Below, piece after piece: positions 22,670 to 34,546 of a stretch of DNA of 64,000 bases. The notes beneath the pieces are model-generated. The model made no database searches. It had not been told where the DNA came from and was given only the letters and a program-made list of their open reading frames with translations. The number at the start of each line of letters is the position of its first letter. Position 1 is the stretch's first letter. The stretch is taken from positions 537,561,383 through 537,625,382 of the forward strand of contig NC_064621.1 of assembly GCF_023898315.1 (NCBI RefSeq), given 5' to 3'. This stretch comes from Schistocerca nitens. Lineage: Eukaryota > Arthropoda > Insecta > Orthoptera > Acrididae. Both the position numbers and the translations under genes were made by a program.

Positions 22670-23975
22670 CACTACTGGCCATTAAAATTGCTACACCAAG
22701 AAGAAATGCAGATGGTAAACGGGTATTCATTGGACAAATATATTATACTAGAAGTGACATATTACATTTTCACGCAATTTGGATGCATAGATCCTGAGGA
22801 ATCGGTACCCAGAACAACCACCCCTGGCCGTAATAACGGCCTTGATACGCCTGGGAATTGAGTCAAACAGAGCTTGGATGGCGTGTACAGCTTCAACACG
22901 ATACCACAGTTCATCAAGAGTACTGACTGGCGTATTGTGTAGAGCCAGTTGCTCGGCCACCATTGACCTGACGTTTTCAGTTGGTGAGAGATCTGGAGAA
23001 TGTGCTGGCCAGGGCAGCAGTCGAACATTTTCTGTATCCAGAAAGGCCCGTTCAGGACATGTACATCTGAAATGTAACGTCCACTGTTCAAAGTGCCGTC
23101 AATGCGAACAAGAGGTGACCGAGACGTGTAAACAATGGCACCCCATACCATCACGCCGGGTGATACGCCAGTATGTCGATGACGAATACACGCTTCCAAT
23201 GTGCGTTCACAGCGATGTCGCCAAACACGGATGCGACCATCATGATGCTGTTAACAGAACCTGGATTCATCCGAAAAAATGACGTTTTGCCATTCGTACA
23301 CCCAGGTTCGTCGTTGAGTACACCATCGCAGGCGCTTCTGTCTGTGATGCAGCGTCAAGGGTAATCGCAGCCATGGTCTCCGAGCTGATAGTCCATGCTG
23401 CTGCAAACGTCGTCGAACTGTTCGTGCAGTTGGTTGTTGTCTTGCAAACGTCCCCATCTGTTGACTCAGAGTTCGAGACGTGGCTGCTTGATCCGTTACA
23501 GCCATGCGGATAAGATGCCTGTCATCTCGACTGCTAGGGATACGAGGCCGTTGGGATCCAGCACAGCATTCCGTATTACCCTCCTGAACCCACCGATTCC
23601 ATATTCTGCTAACTGTCATTGTATCTCGACCAACGCGAGCAGCAATGTCGCGATACGATAAACCGCAATCGCGCTGGCTACAATCCGACCTTTATCAAAG
23701 TCGGAAACGTGATGATACGCATTTCTCCTCGTTACTCGAGGCATCACAACAACGTTTCACCTAGCAACGCCGGTCAACTGCTGTTTGTGTATGAGAAATC
23801 GGTTGGAAACTTTCCTCATGTCAGCACGTTGTAGGTGTCGCCACCGTCGCCAACCTTGCGTGAATGTTCTGAAAAGCTAGTCATTTGCATATCACAGCAT
23901 CTTATCCCTGTCGGTTAAATTTGGCGTCTGTAGCACGTCATCTTTGTGGTATAGCAATTTTAATGGCCAGTAGTG
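22670..23975 (-). mobile_element. Tc1-like transposon, family B copy 2
   Basis: The inverted repeats CACTACTGGCCATTAAAATT at 22670 and its complement ending at 23975 are intact; TA flanks the left, and TC (mutated TA) the right. It provides the uninterrupted reference for copy 1. Confidence 0.88.
22762..23740 (-). pseudogene. Family B transposase, copy 2
   Basis: The minus-strand frame at 23251-23619 has two helix-turn-helix regions and ends at FSDESRFC with the first Asp. A second frame, 22762-23199, continues with HRHTGVSPGVMVWGAIVY. A deletion of about 60 bp relative to copy 1, near 23060, removes the QQDNARPH block with the second Asp. Frameshifts separate the parts. Inactive. Confidence 0.8.
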
Positions 23976-24160
23976 TCTTTACGAAATTTCAATATTATAC
24001 ATTAATAAATTTTTGGTTTTGCGATTTCTTTTCGTCAGTGTTCTTATCAATAGTTCGGTGGTTTGCGTGTAAATGTCTTTGCTTATTTTGTCTAGCAGCT
24101 ACTCATTTAGCCCCAGTAGACTGAGTTGGCCTCTTTCTTGGCCCTTCCATCAGAGAAAGA

Positions 24161-24230
24161 GGAGGAATCGAACTCAGGACTTCCACGATACTAGCTAGAG
24201 ACGCTAACAGCGAGACCACTTGTTTCTGCT
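24161..24230 (-). repeat. tRNA-like repeat head
   Basis: On the minus strand, GTGGTCTCGCTGTTAGCGTC (A-box-like) is followed by GAGTTCGATTCCTCC (B-box-like). It looks like the head of a tRNA-derived SINE; the rest of the unit was not delimited. Confidence 0.45.
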
Positions 24231-24289
24231 TTGAATGAACAGACGAGAGTAGCGACAAGGGACACTGTGTACCTGAGTCGCTAGCCGCC

Positions 24290-24720
24290 TTGGGAGAAAA
24301 CACTCGCAAGCACGTGGCGGGCTTCTGGCGCGGAGGACTCATCGCGGCGCTATTTTAAGGGGACGGGGGGCCGCCCACGCCGGGGGCCGAAGTCGATACG
24401 GCCGCGGGGGCGGAGGAGGCGGTGCGACAGCCGGCTGGGACAGATGCGGCAGCTGGCAGGGACTCCCACCGCCTCCACAGACGGACCGGCTCCTGCAAGT
24501 GCAGTCTTACCAGGGGGACTGTTTACCTACTGTAGGGCAAGGCTGGGGGGGGTTGGACCAATCGTTGAGACGGACCACTGGCGTATTTCGCTAATGCGCT
24601 GCTGGAGAGAAGCGCCCGTTACTTGCGAGGAAGCCTTTTTATGTAGAAACGTGGTGCAGAAGTGTTGCCGTAATTCTCGGAGAATTCTTGGAGAAAAATC
24701 ACATTATCTGCACTGGTAAG
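24290..24720 (+). other. GC-rich, CpG-dense island with a short ORF
   Basis: The stretch is far richer in G, C and CpG than its surroundings, especially 24340-24440. An ATG at 24444 opens a 91-codon frame that includes the bases CTGGTAAGC, which look like a splice donor, at about 24712-24719. The pattern would suit a promoter with a first exon. However, the last bases (CACTGGTAAGCC) also match the inverted-repeat start of family E at 31200, so a repeat origin is equally possible. The protein is not recognised. Confidence 0.3.
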
Positions 24721-26338
24721 CCGAAAACTTTTATCCTGTGCTTCCATAATTTAAATATTAACGCTCAATTAGCATAGTATTGAGGCATTTTTCTACTGAG
24801 ACCTAAACAAAGGCGTAGACAGGAAACTAACCTAAAATGGGCACCGAGTTCGCCACCTACGTATAGAAATCGGGGTGGTCAATAATCTCTTCCAGGCAAT
24901 CGGGAGAGATGGACCTGTGCTAACTGGGAGACATGGACCACTCGTTTTAATGTGACAGAGCTGGAGCACAATTAAATTTAGCTTCAAGGCTCGTGCAATA
25001 ATCCCACTGAAGATGTCTGCAGTCTGAAACTATGCTTGTTAGGAGATACGTCTGTGCCAACTAATGGCAGAGCAGAATTTCACACACATGCCAACGGACC
25101 ACCTCAAATCTGATGGAAGGACCTGCTAATCAGGAGCACATCGAAAGAGTAGAATTATCTGCGCAAGCCAAATTTCTTCACTGACAGTACTTCGGACATC
25201 ATTCCTAATAAACCGGAAACATTCAAGGTTACCACCTCAAAAGTGACGACTCCTAAGGCAACACAGATAAAACTTTTGAAAGAAATATCACCTGTTCCCT
25301 CTATTAATAAAACCATGAATTTTAATAGGAAGACAGCAACTGTATCCAAAAGGCTAAACTCTGCTGAAAATATTGAAATTGTAAAATGAAATAGATAAGA
25401 AAAGAAAGGAAACAGAAAAAATCATAAAAGATCATCAATGGCAAATTCTGACAACTGGATGCAGTGTGTTTCTCGTTCACAACGGGTACATTAACGGTGT
25501 TTGGTAATACGTGAAATGTCTGTGGTCAGAGAAGGGCAGGCTAATGCTTGAACAAAACCAACAACTCATTAGAAAACCAACGTTCAGTCAAGTTTTCTAA
25601 TAAACTGATAAAACTGTTTTGGAATAAAATATTTAATAGTATAATTCTGTGTTCACTACAACGTATTCCAAACGAAGATATGAAATTTTAATTGACTCTT
25701 TTCTGCATGTGTAGGAACTTTTATATAGTCCATCTCGCCCAGTACGTTCATGTACACTTTCATTTTCTAATTTATGTTATATTTTAAGTGCCTGTGCGTC
25801 AATAATGTATTGTACTTGAGTTTATTGACACTCTACGAACATGCTGCTGGAAGCAGAAAAAAGTTGAAAAGCACCGTAGAATAGTGGTCCTATTCTCCCT
25901 GACTTACCGTATGTGTTACATTGCCGGGTTTATGTGGAACAGCCGTGAGAACGTCCCTGCTGAGGTCCAAGGTGCTGGAACAATTTGGAAGCTGACTGTG
26001 TTGCTGCCTGTACTTATGGAAATAAACATTCATTGCACTAACTTTCATCACGCTTCTGGTACTTTTGCAGCCTCCGCCAGATGAAACAGCCGCTGAATCA
26101 AAGATATGCTTTACGCGTCGGTGTTCCAAAACTAGGAAACTCTTTGGACGAAGGACACTTAAGTTCTCTTAACTTGGTCAGGAAATATGAGGAAAACTTT
26201 CCGTTGTACGGAAACACACGGACAGCTCTTTGTGTGAGCTTCCCGCATTTTTTCCGGTGATAGCGAGACAGTGAGGACATAATCCTGATGAGCTCCGCTG
26301 CAAGGTGTGGAAAATAAAATCATCATTATTTTTGTTTA
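24721..26338. other. Unassigned DNA
   Basis: 1.6 kb without a recognised element. One plus-strand frame near 25190-25390 reads through a Lys/Thr-rich stretch (TTSKVTTPKATQIKLLKEIS) that vaguely recalls the C-terminal tail of pogo-type transposases. It is too short and too diverged to call. Confidence 0.35.
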
Positions 26339-26340
26339 TA

Positions 26341-27762
26341 CACTCCTGGAAATTGAAATAAGAACACCGTGAATTCATTGTCCCAGGAAGGGGAAACTTT
26401 ATTGACACATTCCTGGGGTCAGATACATCACATGATCACACTGAAAGAACCACAGGCACATAGACACAGGCAACAGAGCATGCACAATGTCGGCACTAGT
26501 ACAGTGTATATCCACCTTTCGCAGCAGTGCAGGCTGCTATTCTCCCATGGAGACGATCGTAGAGATGATGGATGTAGTCCTGTGGAACGGCTTGCCATGC
26601 CATTTCCATCTGGCGCCTCAGTTGGACCAGCGTTCGTGCTGGACGTGCAGACCGCGTGAGACGACGCTTCATCTAGTCCCAAACATGCTCAATGGGGGAC
26701 AGATCCGGAGATCTTGCTGGCCAGGGTAGTTGACTTACACATTCTAGAGCACGTTGGGTGGCACGGGATACATGCGGACGTGCATTGTCCTGTTGGAACA
26801 GCAAGTTCCCTTGCCGGTCTAGGAATGGTAGAACGATGGGTTCGATGACGGTTTGGATGTACCGTGCACTATTCAGTGTCCCCTCGACGATCACCAGTGG
26901 TGTACGGCCAGTGTAGGAGATCGCTCCCCACACCATGATGCCGGGTGTTGGCCCTGTGTGCCTCGGTCGTATGCAGTCCTGATTGTGGCGCTCACCTGCA
27001 CGGCACCAAACACGCATACGACCATCATTGGCACCAAGGCAGAAGCGACTCTCATCGCTGAAGACGACACGTCTCCATTCCTCCCTCCATTCACGCCTGT
27101 CGCGACACCACTGGAGGCGGGCTGCACGATGTTGGGGCGTGAGCGGAAGACGGCCTAACGGTGTGCGGGACCGTAGCCCAGCTTCATGGAGACGGTTGCG
27201 AATGGTCCTCGCCGATACCCCAGGAGCAACAGTGTCCCTAATTTGCTGGGAAGTGGCGGTGCGGTCCCCTACGGCACTGCGTAGGATCCTACGGTCTTGG
27301 CGTGCATCCGTGCGTCGCTGCGGTCCGGTCCCAGGTCGACGGGCACGTGCACCTTCCGCCGACCACTGGCGACAACATCGATGTACTGTGGAGACCTCAC
27401 GCCCCACGTGTTGAGCAATTCGGCGGTACGTCCATCCGGCCTCCCGCTTGCCCACTATACGCCCTCGCTCAAAGTCCGTCAACTGCACATACGGTTCACG
27501 TCCACGCTGTCGCGGCATGGTACCAGTGTTAAAGACTGCGATGGAGCTCCGTATGCCACGGCAAACTGGCTGACACTGACGGCGGCGGTGCACAAATGCT
27601 GCGCAGCTAGCGCCATTCGACGGCCAACACCGCGGTTCCTGGTGTGTCCGCTGTGCCGTGCTTGTGATCATTGCTTGTACAGCCCTCTCGCAGTGTCCGG
27701 AGCAAGTATGGTGGGTCTGACACACCGGTGTCAATGTGTTCTTTTTTCCATTTCCAGGAGTG
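26341..27762 (-). mobile_element. Tc1-like transposon, family A copy 2, full length (1,422 bp)
   Basis: The same inverted repeats as copy 1 (CACTCCTGGAAATTGAAATA at the left), in the opposite orientation, with TA on both sides. Very similar to the other three copies along its whole length. Confidence 0.95.
26496..27518 (-). pseudogene. Family A transposase, copy 2, single nonsense codon
   Basis: The start codon is at 27518, with the same N-terminus as copy 1. All three catalytic residues are present (FSDESRFC, QQDNARPH, SPIEHVWD). A TGG-to-TAG change at 26670-26672, immediately after EHVWD, truncates the protein. Past it the frame would continue to the normal GGYTLY end. Apart from this stop I see no frameshift, so it is a recent loss. 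Confidence 0.9.
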
Positions 27763-27884
27763 TATATCAAAAGACTTTCCACCGTTCCTATTGCTTGTGC
27801 TATCAGTCAAAGTTAAGGCAACATTATAGCCACACACAGTGCTGACATAACTCACTGGATAGCGATGTTTTCGACTTGATTATG

Positions 27885-28920
27885 GTCGCACGACAAGAGT
27901 GAACGGCCTTTGAACGTGGAATAGTGCTTGGAGCTACACGCATGGGACATTTCATTTCGGAAATCGTTAGGGAATTCAGTATTCCGAGATCCACAATGTC
28001 AAGAGTGTGCTGGGAATGCCAAATGTCAGGCATTAGCTTTCACCCCAGACAACGCAAGAGCCGACGGCCTTCTTAACGACCGAGAGCAGCGGGGTTTCCG
28101 TATAGTTGTCAGTGCTAACAGACAAGTAACACTGCGTGAAATAACGGTATAAATCAATGTGGGACGTACGTCGAACGTATCCGTCAGGTCAGTGCGGCGA
28201 AATATGACGTTAATGGGCTACGGCAGCAGACGACCGACGCGAGTGCCTTTACTAACAGCACGACATCGCCTGCAGCGCCTCTCCTGGACTCGCGACCATA
28301 TCGGTTGGACCCTAGACGACTGGACAACCGTGACCTGGTCAGATGAGTGCCAGTTTTAGTTGGTAAGAACTGATGGCAGTGTTCGACTGTGGCGCAGACC
28401 ACACGGAGACATGGACCTAAATTGTTCAAATGGCTCTAAGCACTATGGGACCTAACATCTGAGGTCATCAGTCCCCTAGACTTAGAACTACTTAAACTTA
28501 ACTAACCTAAGGACATCATACACATCCAGGCCCGACGCAGGATTCGAACCGGCGACCGTAGCAGCAGCGCGTTTCCAGACTGAAGTGCCTAGAACCGCTC
28601 GGCCACATCGGCCAACACATAAATTTCCAACAAGTCACTGTGCAATCTGGCGGTGGCTGTGTTTACATTGAATGGACTGGTCTGCCTGTCCAGTTGAATC
28701 GATCATTAACTGCGAACGGCCATGATCGGATATTTGGAGATCATTTGCAGCCACTCGTGGACTTCATGTTCCCATGTTATTTTTATGGACGACCATGTGC
28801 CATGTCACCAGGCCACAATTTTTCACGATTGGTTTGAATAACATTCTCTACAGTTCGAACAAATGATTTACCCACCTATATCGCCCGATATGGGATATAA
28901 TCTAGAGGTCAGTTCGTACA
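27885..28920 (+). pseudogene. Family D transposase, copy 2
   Basis: The frame at 28159-28359 carries SVRSVRRNMTLMGYGSRRPT (second helix-turn-helix) and LDDWTTVTWSDECQF, with the first Asp intact but Ser-Arg changed, then a stop. After the SINE, 28640-28837 gives DHLQPLVDFMFPCYFYGRPC, where the second Asp block is lost. Later sequence keeps the wording of the C-terminal region with stops. Inactive. Confidence 0.7.
28424..28619 (-). mobile_element. Type I SINE
   Basis: Minus-strand copy: the tail (GTTCAAATGGCTCTAAGCAC) is on the left, the B-box complement GGATTCGAACC in the middle and the head GGCCACATCGGCCAAC on the right. A short TAAATT duplication flanks it (28418-28423 and 28620-28625). 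It splits family D copy 2. Confidence 0.88.
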
Positions 28921-29106
28921 CGTAATCCAGCACCGGTAACACTTTCGCAATTATGGAGGGCTACAGAGGCAGAATGGCCCAACTTTTCTTCAGGAGACTT
29001 CCAACAACTCTTTGAGTCCATGCCACGTCGAACTCCTGCACTATGCTCGTGAAACGGGTGCGACACGATGTTAGAACGTACCACACGAGTTTTGTCACCT
29101 CAGTGT

Positions 29107-29504
29107 GTTCTCTCTTTCTTAGCATTAATCGCGACTGGCGGGGTCTGTTGTTACGGTTAAACGGACGTGGCATGTTGATTTTAGGGGGTGGCCGGATGCC
29201 TTTCCTGTCGCCACCCCATACCCCGCTGGGACGGAATCAGTGTACCCCAGCTGTCCGTGTCTAGTGTAAGCCGTGGAATAGTGCGAACGACTTTCAAAGT
29301 CTGCGAGTCGTGGAACCGAGGCGGAATATGGGGACCAGCCCGGTATTCACCTAGGGGGATGAGGAAAACCGCCTAAAAACCACACCCGGGCTGGCTATCA
29401 CACCGGCCCTCGTCGTCAGTCCGCTGGGCGGATTCGATCCGGGACCGCCGCGCCTACCCGAGTCCAGGAAGCAGCGCGTTAGTGCTCTTGGCTACCCTGT
29501 CGGA
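29107..29504 (-). mobile_element. tRNA-derived SINE, type IV (about 398 bp)
   Basis: The minus strand begins with a tRNA-like head near 29500: GGGTAGCCAAGAGCACTAAC (A-box region) and GGATCGAATCCGCC (B-box). The body extends left to 29107. A 15-bp duplication TTGTCA[CT]CTCAGTGT flanks it (29092-29106 and 29505-29519). The left copy of that duplication is the end of family D copy 2. Confidence 0.75.
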
Positions 29505-29519
29505 TTGTCATCTCAGTGT

Positions 29520-31197
29520 ATTATCGTCGCGGAATTTCGATTAGTTGCTTCTCGCGAATCTTAACTAATACAATGGCCAGTCGGGAATTCAACACGTGTT
29601 CTGACCAACATGCACATTCTTTCTTCCTATATTCTTTCTCTGTGTTCTCTAATGCTCTTTCTATGCGTATTATCAAAATATTTTTTAAAGTGCAGTTGAT
29701 CCAAGAATTTTCGAGGCTTGTACTCTCAGTAAAATTTAGTCTTGCATTGTACACCTTTCGTATCTGACCATGTACATGCTTATATTATGATTCAATGCCC
29801 TACTGCGTCTGCAGTTTCAATAACACAGATCTATTCGATACTGTTACTGGTTTCGCACAGCCTCTGCATAATGTTCCGTAATCCTTGGCCTGTCTTTCCC
29901 ACGTTCATAATTTCGCCTTTTTATAATTGACTGACCTACGCAAATTACACACCAGGTACTTAGATATATTTGTTTTTCATTTCAGCATATGTACCAACTT
30001 TGTGGCTATATGAGTCTACGAGGTGCCCGACAGCTGCACAGAGAGGTCTGTTACACATTCTTTTTATTTTTTTAATGCAAAACTTTTTTTAATGTTGATT
30101 CATTTCAAGTCTATGTTACGAACCTTACCGACAAGTAGAGACACTGCGTATTGTCTGTATTCAGTTTTGTTATATTTTCTTACAGAATATAATAATTCTG
30201 TGAGGGGTAGGTATAACAAGAATCACTGTGACAGCATTTTGAAGTATATGGAAGTTAGTAGTTCTCCTATCCGTAGTCACCGTAACAAGTCTATAAGTTT
30301 CGCTGGTGAACTTTTCGTTGATTCTAGACCACCTGCTTTATGGAAAGACGTAACGCAGCAATCTCATGAACCTTGTTTCCAACACTTATTTAGCTTCCTT
30401 GTGGAAACAAAGCAGAAGTTCTTCTGCGGTACCTCCAGAATGTTGTGTGCAGTTACTTCACCGATATTCGTATGGCTACCTCTAATGAAAACGACTGTAC
30501 TGATGAAGGGCGTCACTTATTCTTCAACTACACGAATTACACTTTCACAGTTGACACCTTTTCTAGAGAATTTATTTTCTAATTTAATATCTAAATCGCC
30601 GCAACAATTTTTTCAGTTACTCAACTTTTACTATGTGAACTCATCACTAGGAACAAGCTCTTTTGATAAACTTTCCACAGCCCATGCTGTAAGACAGGAG
30701 CCTGATCACAAGTGAGGTATGAGCGGCCAGGGCAACTTAATTTGTAGCTGATTTCAGTAACAGTAAATATTGGATTTCATACTGTGAGATACAAATAAGC
30801 GGTAATTTAATATATTACGGTGGAAAACATGATTATGGGTGGATTATTCGATTTCCTGACGACGTCCAACGCACCTGTAACAGTGAACCGTCCCATAGGC
30901 CACGCTTTAGCCGAAAAACCAGAGATAATTTTTTTGTATTGGTCCAAGATGCTGATATCTGATAGCATTGATAGGTACGGGAGAGAGGAGCACGTTGCAG
31001 CGGGGTACATTGCAACATGTGCATTCTCACATGAAGTATCCAATCAGGTGCCCCCATCATGTGGAGGCACCTTCAGCTGTGTGGTATCTTCACTGTAACG
31101 GTCGGGGATGGTATAGAAGAAGTTTTTATTTGTGTTCTCTTTCTTTAATCGAAATCGTCGTTGGTGACTAACTTTACAGTTTTAAAATTGTTGTGTA
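29520..31197. other. Unassigned DNA, including a 230-codon plus frame
   Basis: 1.7 kb with no recognised element. The longest frame, 30023-30715 on the plus strand, is 230 codons, rich in Ser, Phe and Leu, with no domain I recognise and no obvious promoter or splice context. Length alone makes it worth noting, but AT-rich DNA gives such frames by chance. Confidence 0.3.
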
Positions 31198-31944
31198 TAC
31201 ACTGGTAAGCCAAAACATTATGCCCACTGCACCTCACGACTTTGGATGCTGCCTGGTGGCGTTGCGGGCACGTGACGCAGTAGCAAAAGTGTGTAAGCGG
31301 GCCAGGCACGAACGGGGGATCGCCCTAGATCCTCTGTGGGCTGCAATAGGTGACATTCGTTGACAGAAGCGACTTTGGCAAAGGGCAGATCATTATTAAG
31401 CAGGGCCTATGAACAAGTATCTCGACAACAGCAAATCCGGTCGAATGTTCACGTGCTACTGTCGTGATCATCTACAGAAGGAGGCAGAAAGGCAGTGAAA
31501 CTACGAGTAGCCGCTATATGGTTGGACGTCCACGACTCTTCATATAATGTGGGGTTCGGAGGGTTAGCTGTTCTGTAAAGTAGGCCAGATGGTGATCTGT
31601 GGCATCTCTGCCGAAAGGGCACAATGCTGGTGCACGCACAAGTGTTTCAGAGCAATCAAGTGTTTGGAGCACACCATTCATCGTACTCAGCAGCAGACCA
31701 CTCCTATGTATTCACAAGTTTACCAACAACTTCGTCAATTACGATTGCAGTAGGTACAGAACCATACGGACTCGACTGTCGATCAATGGAAACATGTCGG
31801 TTCTTCGGATGAATGATATTTTATTACACCAGGTCGATGGTCGTCTCCACAAACGCCGTCATCAAGGTGAACAGCATTTCGGAATGTGCAGCGCGCCACA
31901 GACGCAGTCTGGTGGGAGCAGTGTTATAGTGTACGAGACATTTT

Positions 31945-32145
31945 CAAAATGGTTCAAATGGATCTAAGCACTATAGGACTTAACATCTAAGGTTATCAGT
32001 CCCCTAGACTTAGAACTATTTAAACCTAACTAACCTAAGGACAACACACACATCCATGCCCGAGGCAGGATTCGAGCCTGCGACCGTAGCAGCAGCGCGG
32101 TTCCGGACTGAAGCGCTTGGAACCGCTCGGCCACAGCGACCGACT
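31945..32145 (-). mobile_element. Type I SINE
   Basis: Minus-strand full unit from the tail GGTTCAAATGGATCTAAGCA to the head. The duplication AGACATTTT (31936-31944 and 32146-32154) flanks it within the family E transposase relic. Confidence 0.9.
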
Positions 32146-32218
32146 AGACATTTTATTGCACTTGCATGCGACCAGTGGTAGTAATCGAAGACGTGCTGAC
32201 CATTGAGAACCACCTGCA

Positions 32219-33126
32219 AGTAGTAGGGTAATGGGGTTCTAAGCGCAATTTTGATATCAAACTGATAAGAAAATTAATTAAATTGATCAGTTAATCACCC
32301 CCACCCTGGCCACCCCCGTGCCCGGCCACGCCCACCTCTGCCTCCAGATGACTTCAAGTGTTTTCTCAGCTGCACATGCGCCCCAGCCCCCTCCTCCCCC
32401 TTCCTCCTCCCCCACCCCACCCCCACTTACCCTATTGGCGGGAATTTCGAATTATGCCGGGAATTTGGAATTTTGGCGGGAATTTCTTTGTCCCAAAATT
32501 GTGCTGATGTGCCCACCCCACCACCCACCAAGGAATTGGTGGGAAATTTAAAATTGGCAGTACCCTTTCTGGGACTCGAACCCTGGTCCCCGTGGAGGAA
32601 AGCCCAAGTGTACACCTCTAACACAATGAAACCAGCAGAGGCACTTGGAATTGTTGGAAATTAAAATGGGATGTACCCTTTCTGGGGCCTGAACCCTGAT
32701 TCTACTGGACTGAAAGCCCAAGTGCACCCCCTAACACATGGAAACTGTCCAGGTGTGAGAGAGGAGGGTTAGGTTAGTGTTCTTTATTTATTTTGGTGGA
32801 GAAACTAATCCTAATTACATAATTAATCATAAAGATCGGTGCTAATTACACCATTATATGCACAGTGCTACATAAGGACAGCATAAAACTGCAATACACT
32901 GCAAAAGTTGATGAAGTATACAACTGGTGTTATCTTGCTGGCAATAAAATTCGCAATACCACTCGAAACCAGCGACAGAAACACTCAAACTCTACACTAC
33001 GACTACAAGTTGGCGGAAAAAAGGCAGTGGTATAAGGTACCTTTCTGGCAGGAAATGATCAATTTAATTAATTTGCATATCAATTTGATATCAAAATTGC
33101 GCTGAGAACCCCACCACCCTACGACT
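32219..33126. mobile_element. 908-bp non-autonomous DNA element with about 70-bp TIRs
   Basis: The left arm starts AGTAGTAGGGTAATGGGGTT and the right arm, on the opposite strand, starts AGTCGTAGGGTGGTGGGGTT. The match continues for about 70 bp through GCGCAATTTTGATATCAAA and AATTAATTAAATTGATCA with few mismatches. CCTGCA flanks both sides (32213-32218 and 33127-33132). The interior has GC-rich low-complexity DNA, repeated TTGGCGGGAATTT words and a 115-bp-spaced direct repeat beginning TACCCTTTCTGGG (32562, 32677). There is no transposase; superfamily unassigned. Confidence 0.75.
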
Positions 33127-34546
33127 CCTGCATCCCTTCATGCTTGATGTCCTCCCTGAAGGCGATGTCTTCTTTCATCAGTATAATTACCCGTGTCTAG
33201 GAGCGAGAACCATGCCAAAATGGATTCAGGAGCACTATGTCTCAGCGATCAACTTCGCCTGATGTAAATCCTGTAGGAACCATCTGGTCGCTAGTGGGCG
33301 TCATCACCATATATACAAATCAGGAGACCGTTACTTACGCGAATTACATGACCCGTGTGTAGACCGTAGGATCCCTGACACGTTCAATCAGTGATATATT
33401 TCTTTCTAAAAACGGACAAAGAAACTATTAAGCAGTTGGTCATAATGTTTTGGCTCATCAAATGATATAAACACGTTCAGTGACAAGGAATAAATTTCAT
33501 AAGTGATAAATAGTTAAATTTCGCAGTTTTACAATATGACGACTTATTTTAGTTCGGAGTGATTGTCGGGAAGTTTACTTCTATTGTATAAGGCTCTCAG
33601 ATAAACAAAATGCATCATTAAAAACACAGAAAAAGGTTTAACACTTTCAGATGAGATGCAGAGTGCGGTCACTTTGGTTCTGGAATATGGAGAAAAGGAT
33701 TATTATTCTATCAGATAAATTGCAAAAGAATTTAATATTTGTTACTGTACACCCTCCCAATTCATCAAGAATAAAAAGGAAACATGATAGAAAAGTCACT
33801 TGTAGGACTCTAAAAATAGGAAAGTATTTTCAGACCCTGAGGAAATAATACTATGGGCTTATATCGTGAGAGCCAGTGAAATTACGTTCGTGTTGACCAA
33901 AAAGGATGCCCGAAAAATGGGGTATCTTTGTGCAAAATACTTTTATTTTAAAATGGCATCGTCTTGTGCACAAAAGGAAATTGCTGGAGCAGATTGGCTT
34001 TCAAGATTTTTGGACAGAAACTATGATCGTTCCATCAGACAACACGAAAGCACAAGTCTGGGAAGAGGACGGCATTAAATAAAAGAAGTGTTGGGGTGTT
34101 TTTCCAAAAGTTAGGAGATGTTTATTTTCATCATCCTCTTTGTCCCGTCCAGAATTTGGAATGTGGATGTACAGTGTTAAAGCCAAACAAGGCAGTTGTC
34201 CAGAAAGATGTGAAATAAGTTGGAATTGTGAGCTCTGCTGATCAGGGATAAATGGTAACAGTAGCAGCTGCTACATGTGCTCAAGTGACCTTCATTCCAC
34301 ACATGATAATTTTTGTAAAGAAAAAATTTCAACTATCATTTAGGCCGTGACGGACCCACCGGTTGCATCAGTACTGCCACGGGTTCTGGGTTGGTAGTGG
34401 AGCAATCTTTTTTTTTACATTTCTCGAACATTTAATTAGGCAAACCAGACCAACAACAGAAAATACTGTTCCACTATTGCTGGAAAATCATGCGTCCCAT
34501 TTTAGCATAGAAGCTCTTAGTAAATTTAATAACAATGGTGTAGTGC

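Larger units (their letters stand above)
20327..24040 (+). mobile_element. Tc1-like transposon, family F, with two elements nested in it
   Basis: The left end CACTGACGGAAAAAATCGCA follows TA at 20325-20326. The right end is the complement of CACTGACGAAAAGAAATCGC, ending at 24040. Between them lie family C copy 2 (21243-22620) and family B copy 2 (22670-23975), both inserted at TA. Without them the element is about 1.0 kb, which suggests a deleted copy. Confidence 0.78.
27833..29105 (+). mobile_element. Tc1-like transposon, family D copy 2
   Basis: The left end is a degraded terminal repeat leading into CTCACTGGATAGCGATG. The right end reads TTTGTCACCTCAGTG (29105). Coding pieces match copy 1 without the solo LTR. 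A type I SINE is inserted at 28424-28619, and another SINE duplicates its right end. Confidence 0.72.
31599..33350 (+). pseudogene. Family E transposase relic
   Basis: A degraded Tc1-like gene. The frame at 31599-31967 contains RMNDILLHQVDGRLHKRRHQ, aligning with the region just after the first catalytic Asp, then GGSSVIVYE (the SVMVWG block) just before the SINE. After the 908-bp insertion, LPEGDVFFHQYNYPCLGARTM aligns with the second-Asp block (FQQDNAPCH-like), where the Asp reads Tyr. Stops follow. Inactive. Confidence 0.6.
31200..33464 (+). mobile_element. Tc1-like transposon, family E, with two insertions
   Basis: The left end CACTGGTAAGCCAAAACATT follows TA at 31198-31199. The right end near 33464 is the complement of a GATGAGCCAAAACATTATG repeat. 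Inside are a type I SINE (31945-32145) and a 908-bp long-TIR element (32219-33126). Removing both leaves about 1.15 kb, a normal Tc1 size. Confidence 0.72.

Noticed and set aside
25155-25349. Membrane-protein-like minus frame (64 codons)
   Set aside because: The hydrophobic look comes from being antisense to a Lys/Thr-rich plus frame; no other support.
30023-30715. A host protein gene of 230 codons
   Set aside because: No recognised domain, AT-rich context, unusual Ser/Phe/Leu composition and no splice or promoter support. It is kept only as a note in the unassigned stretch.
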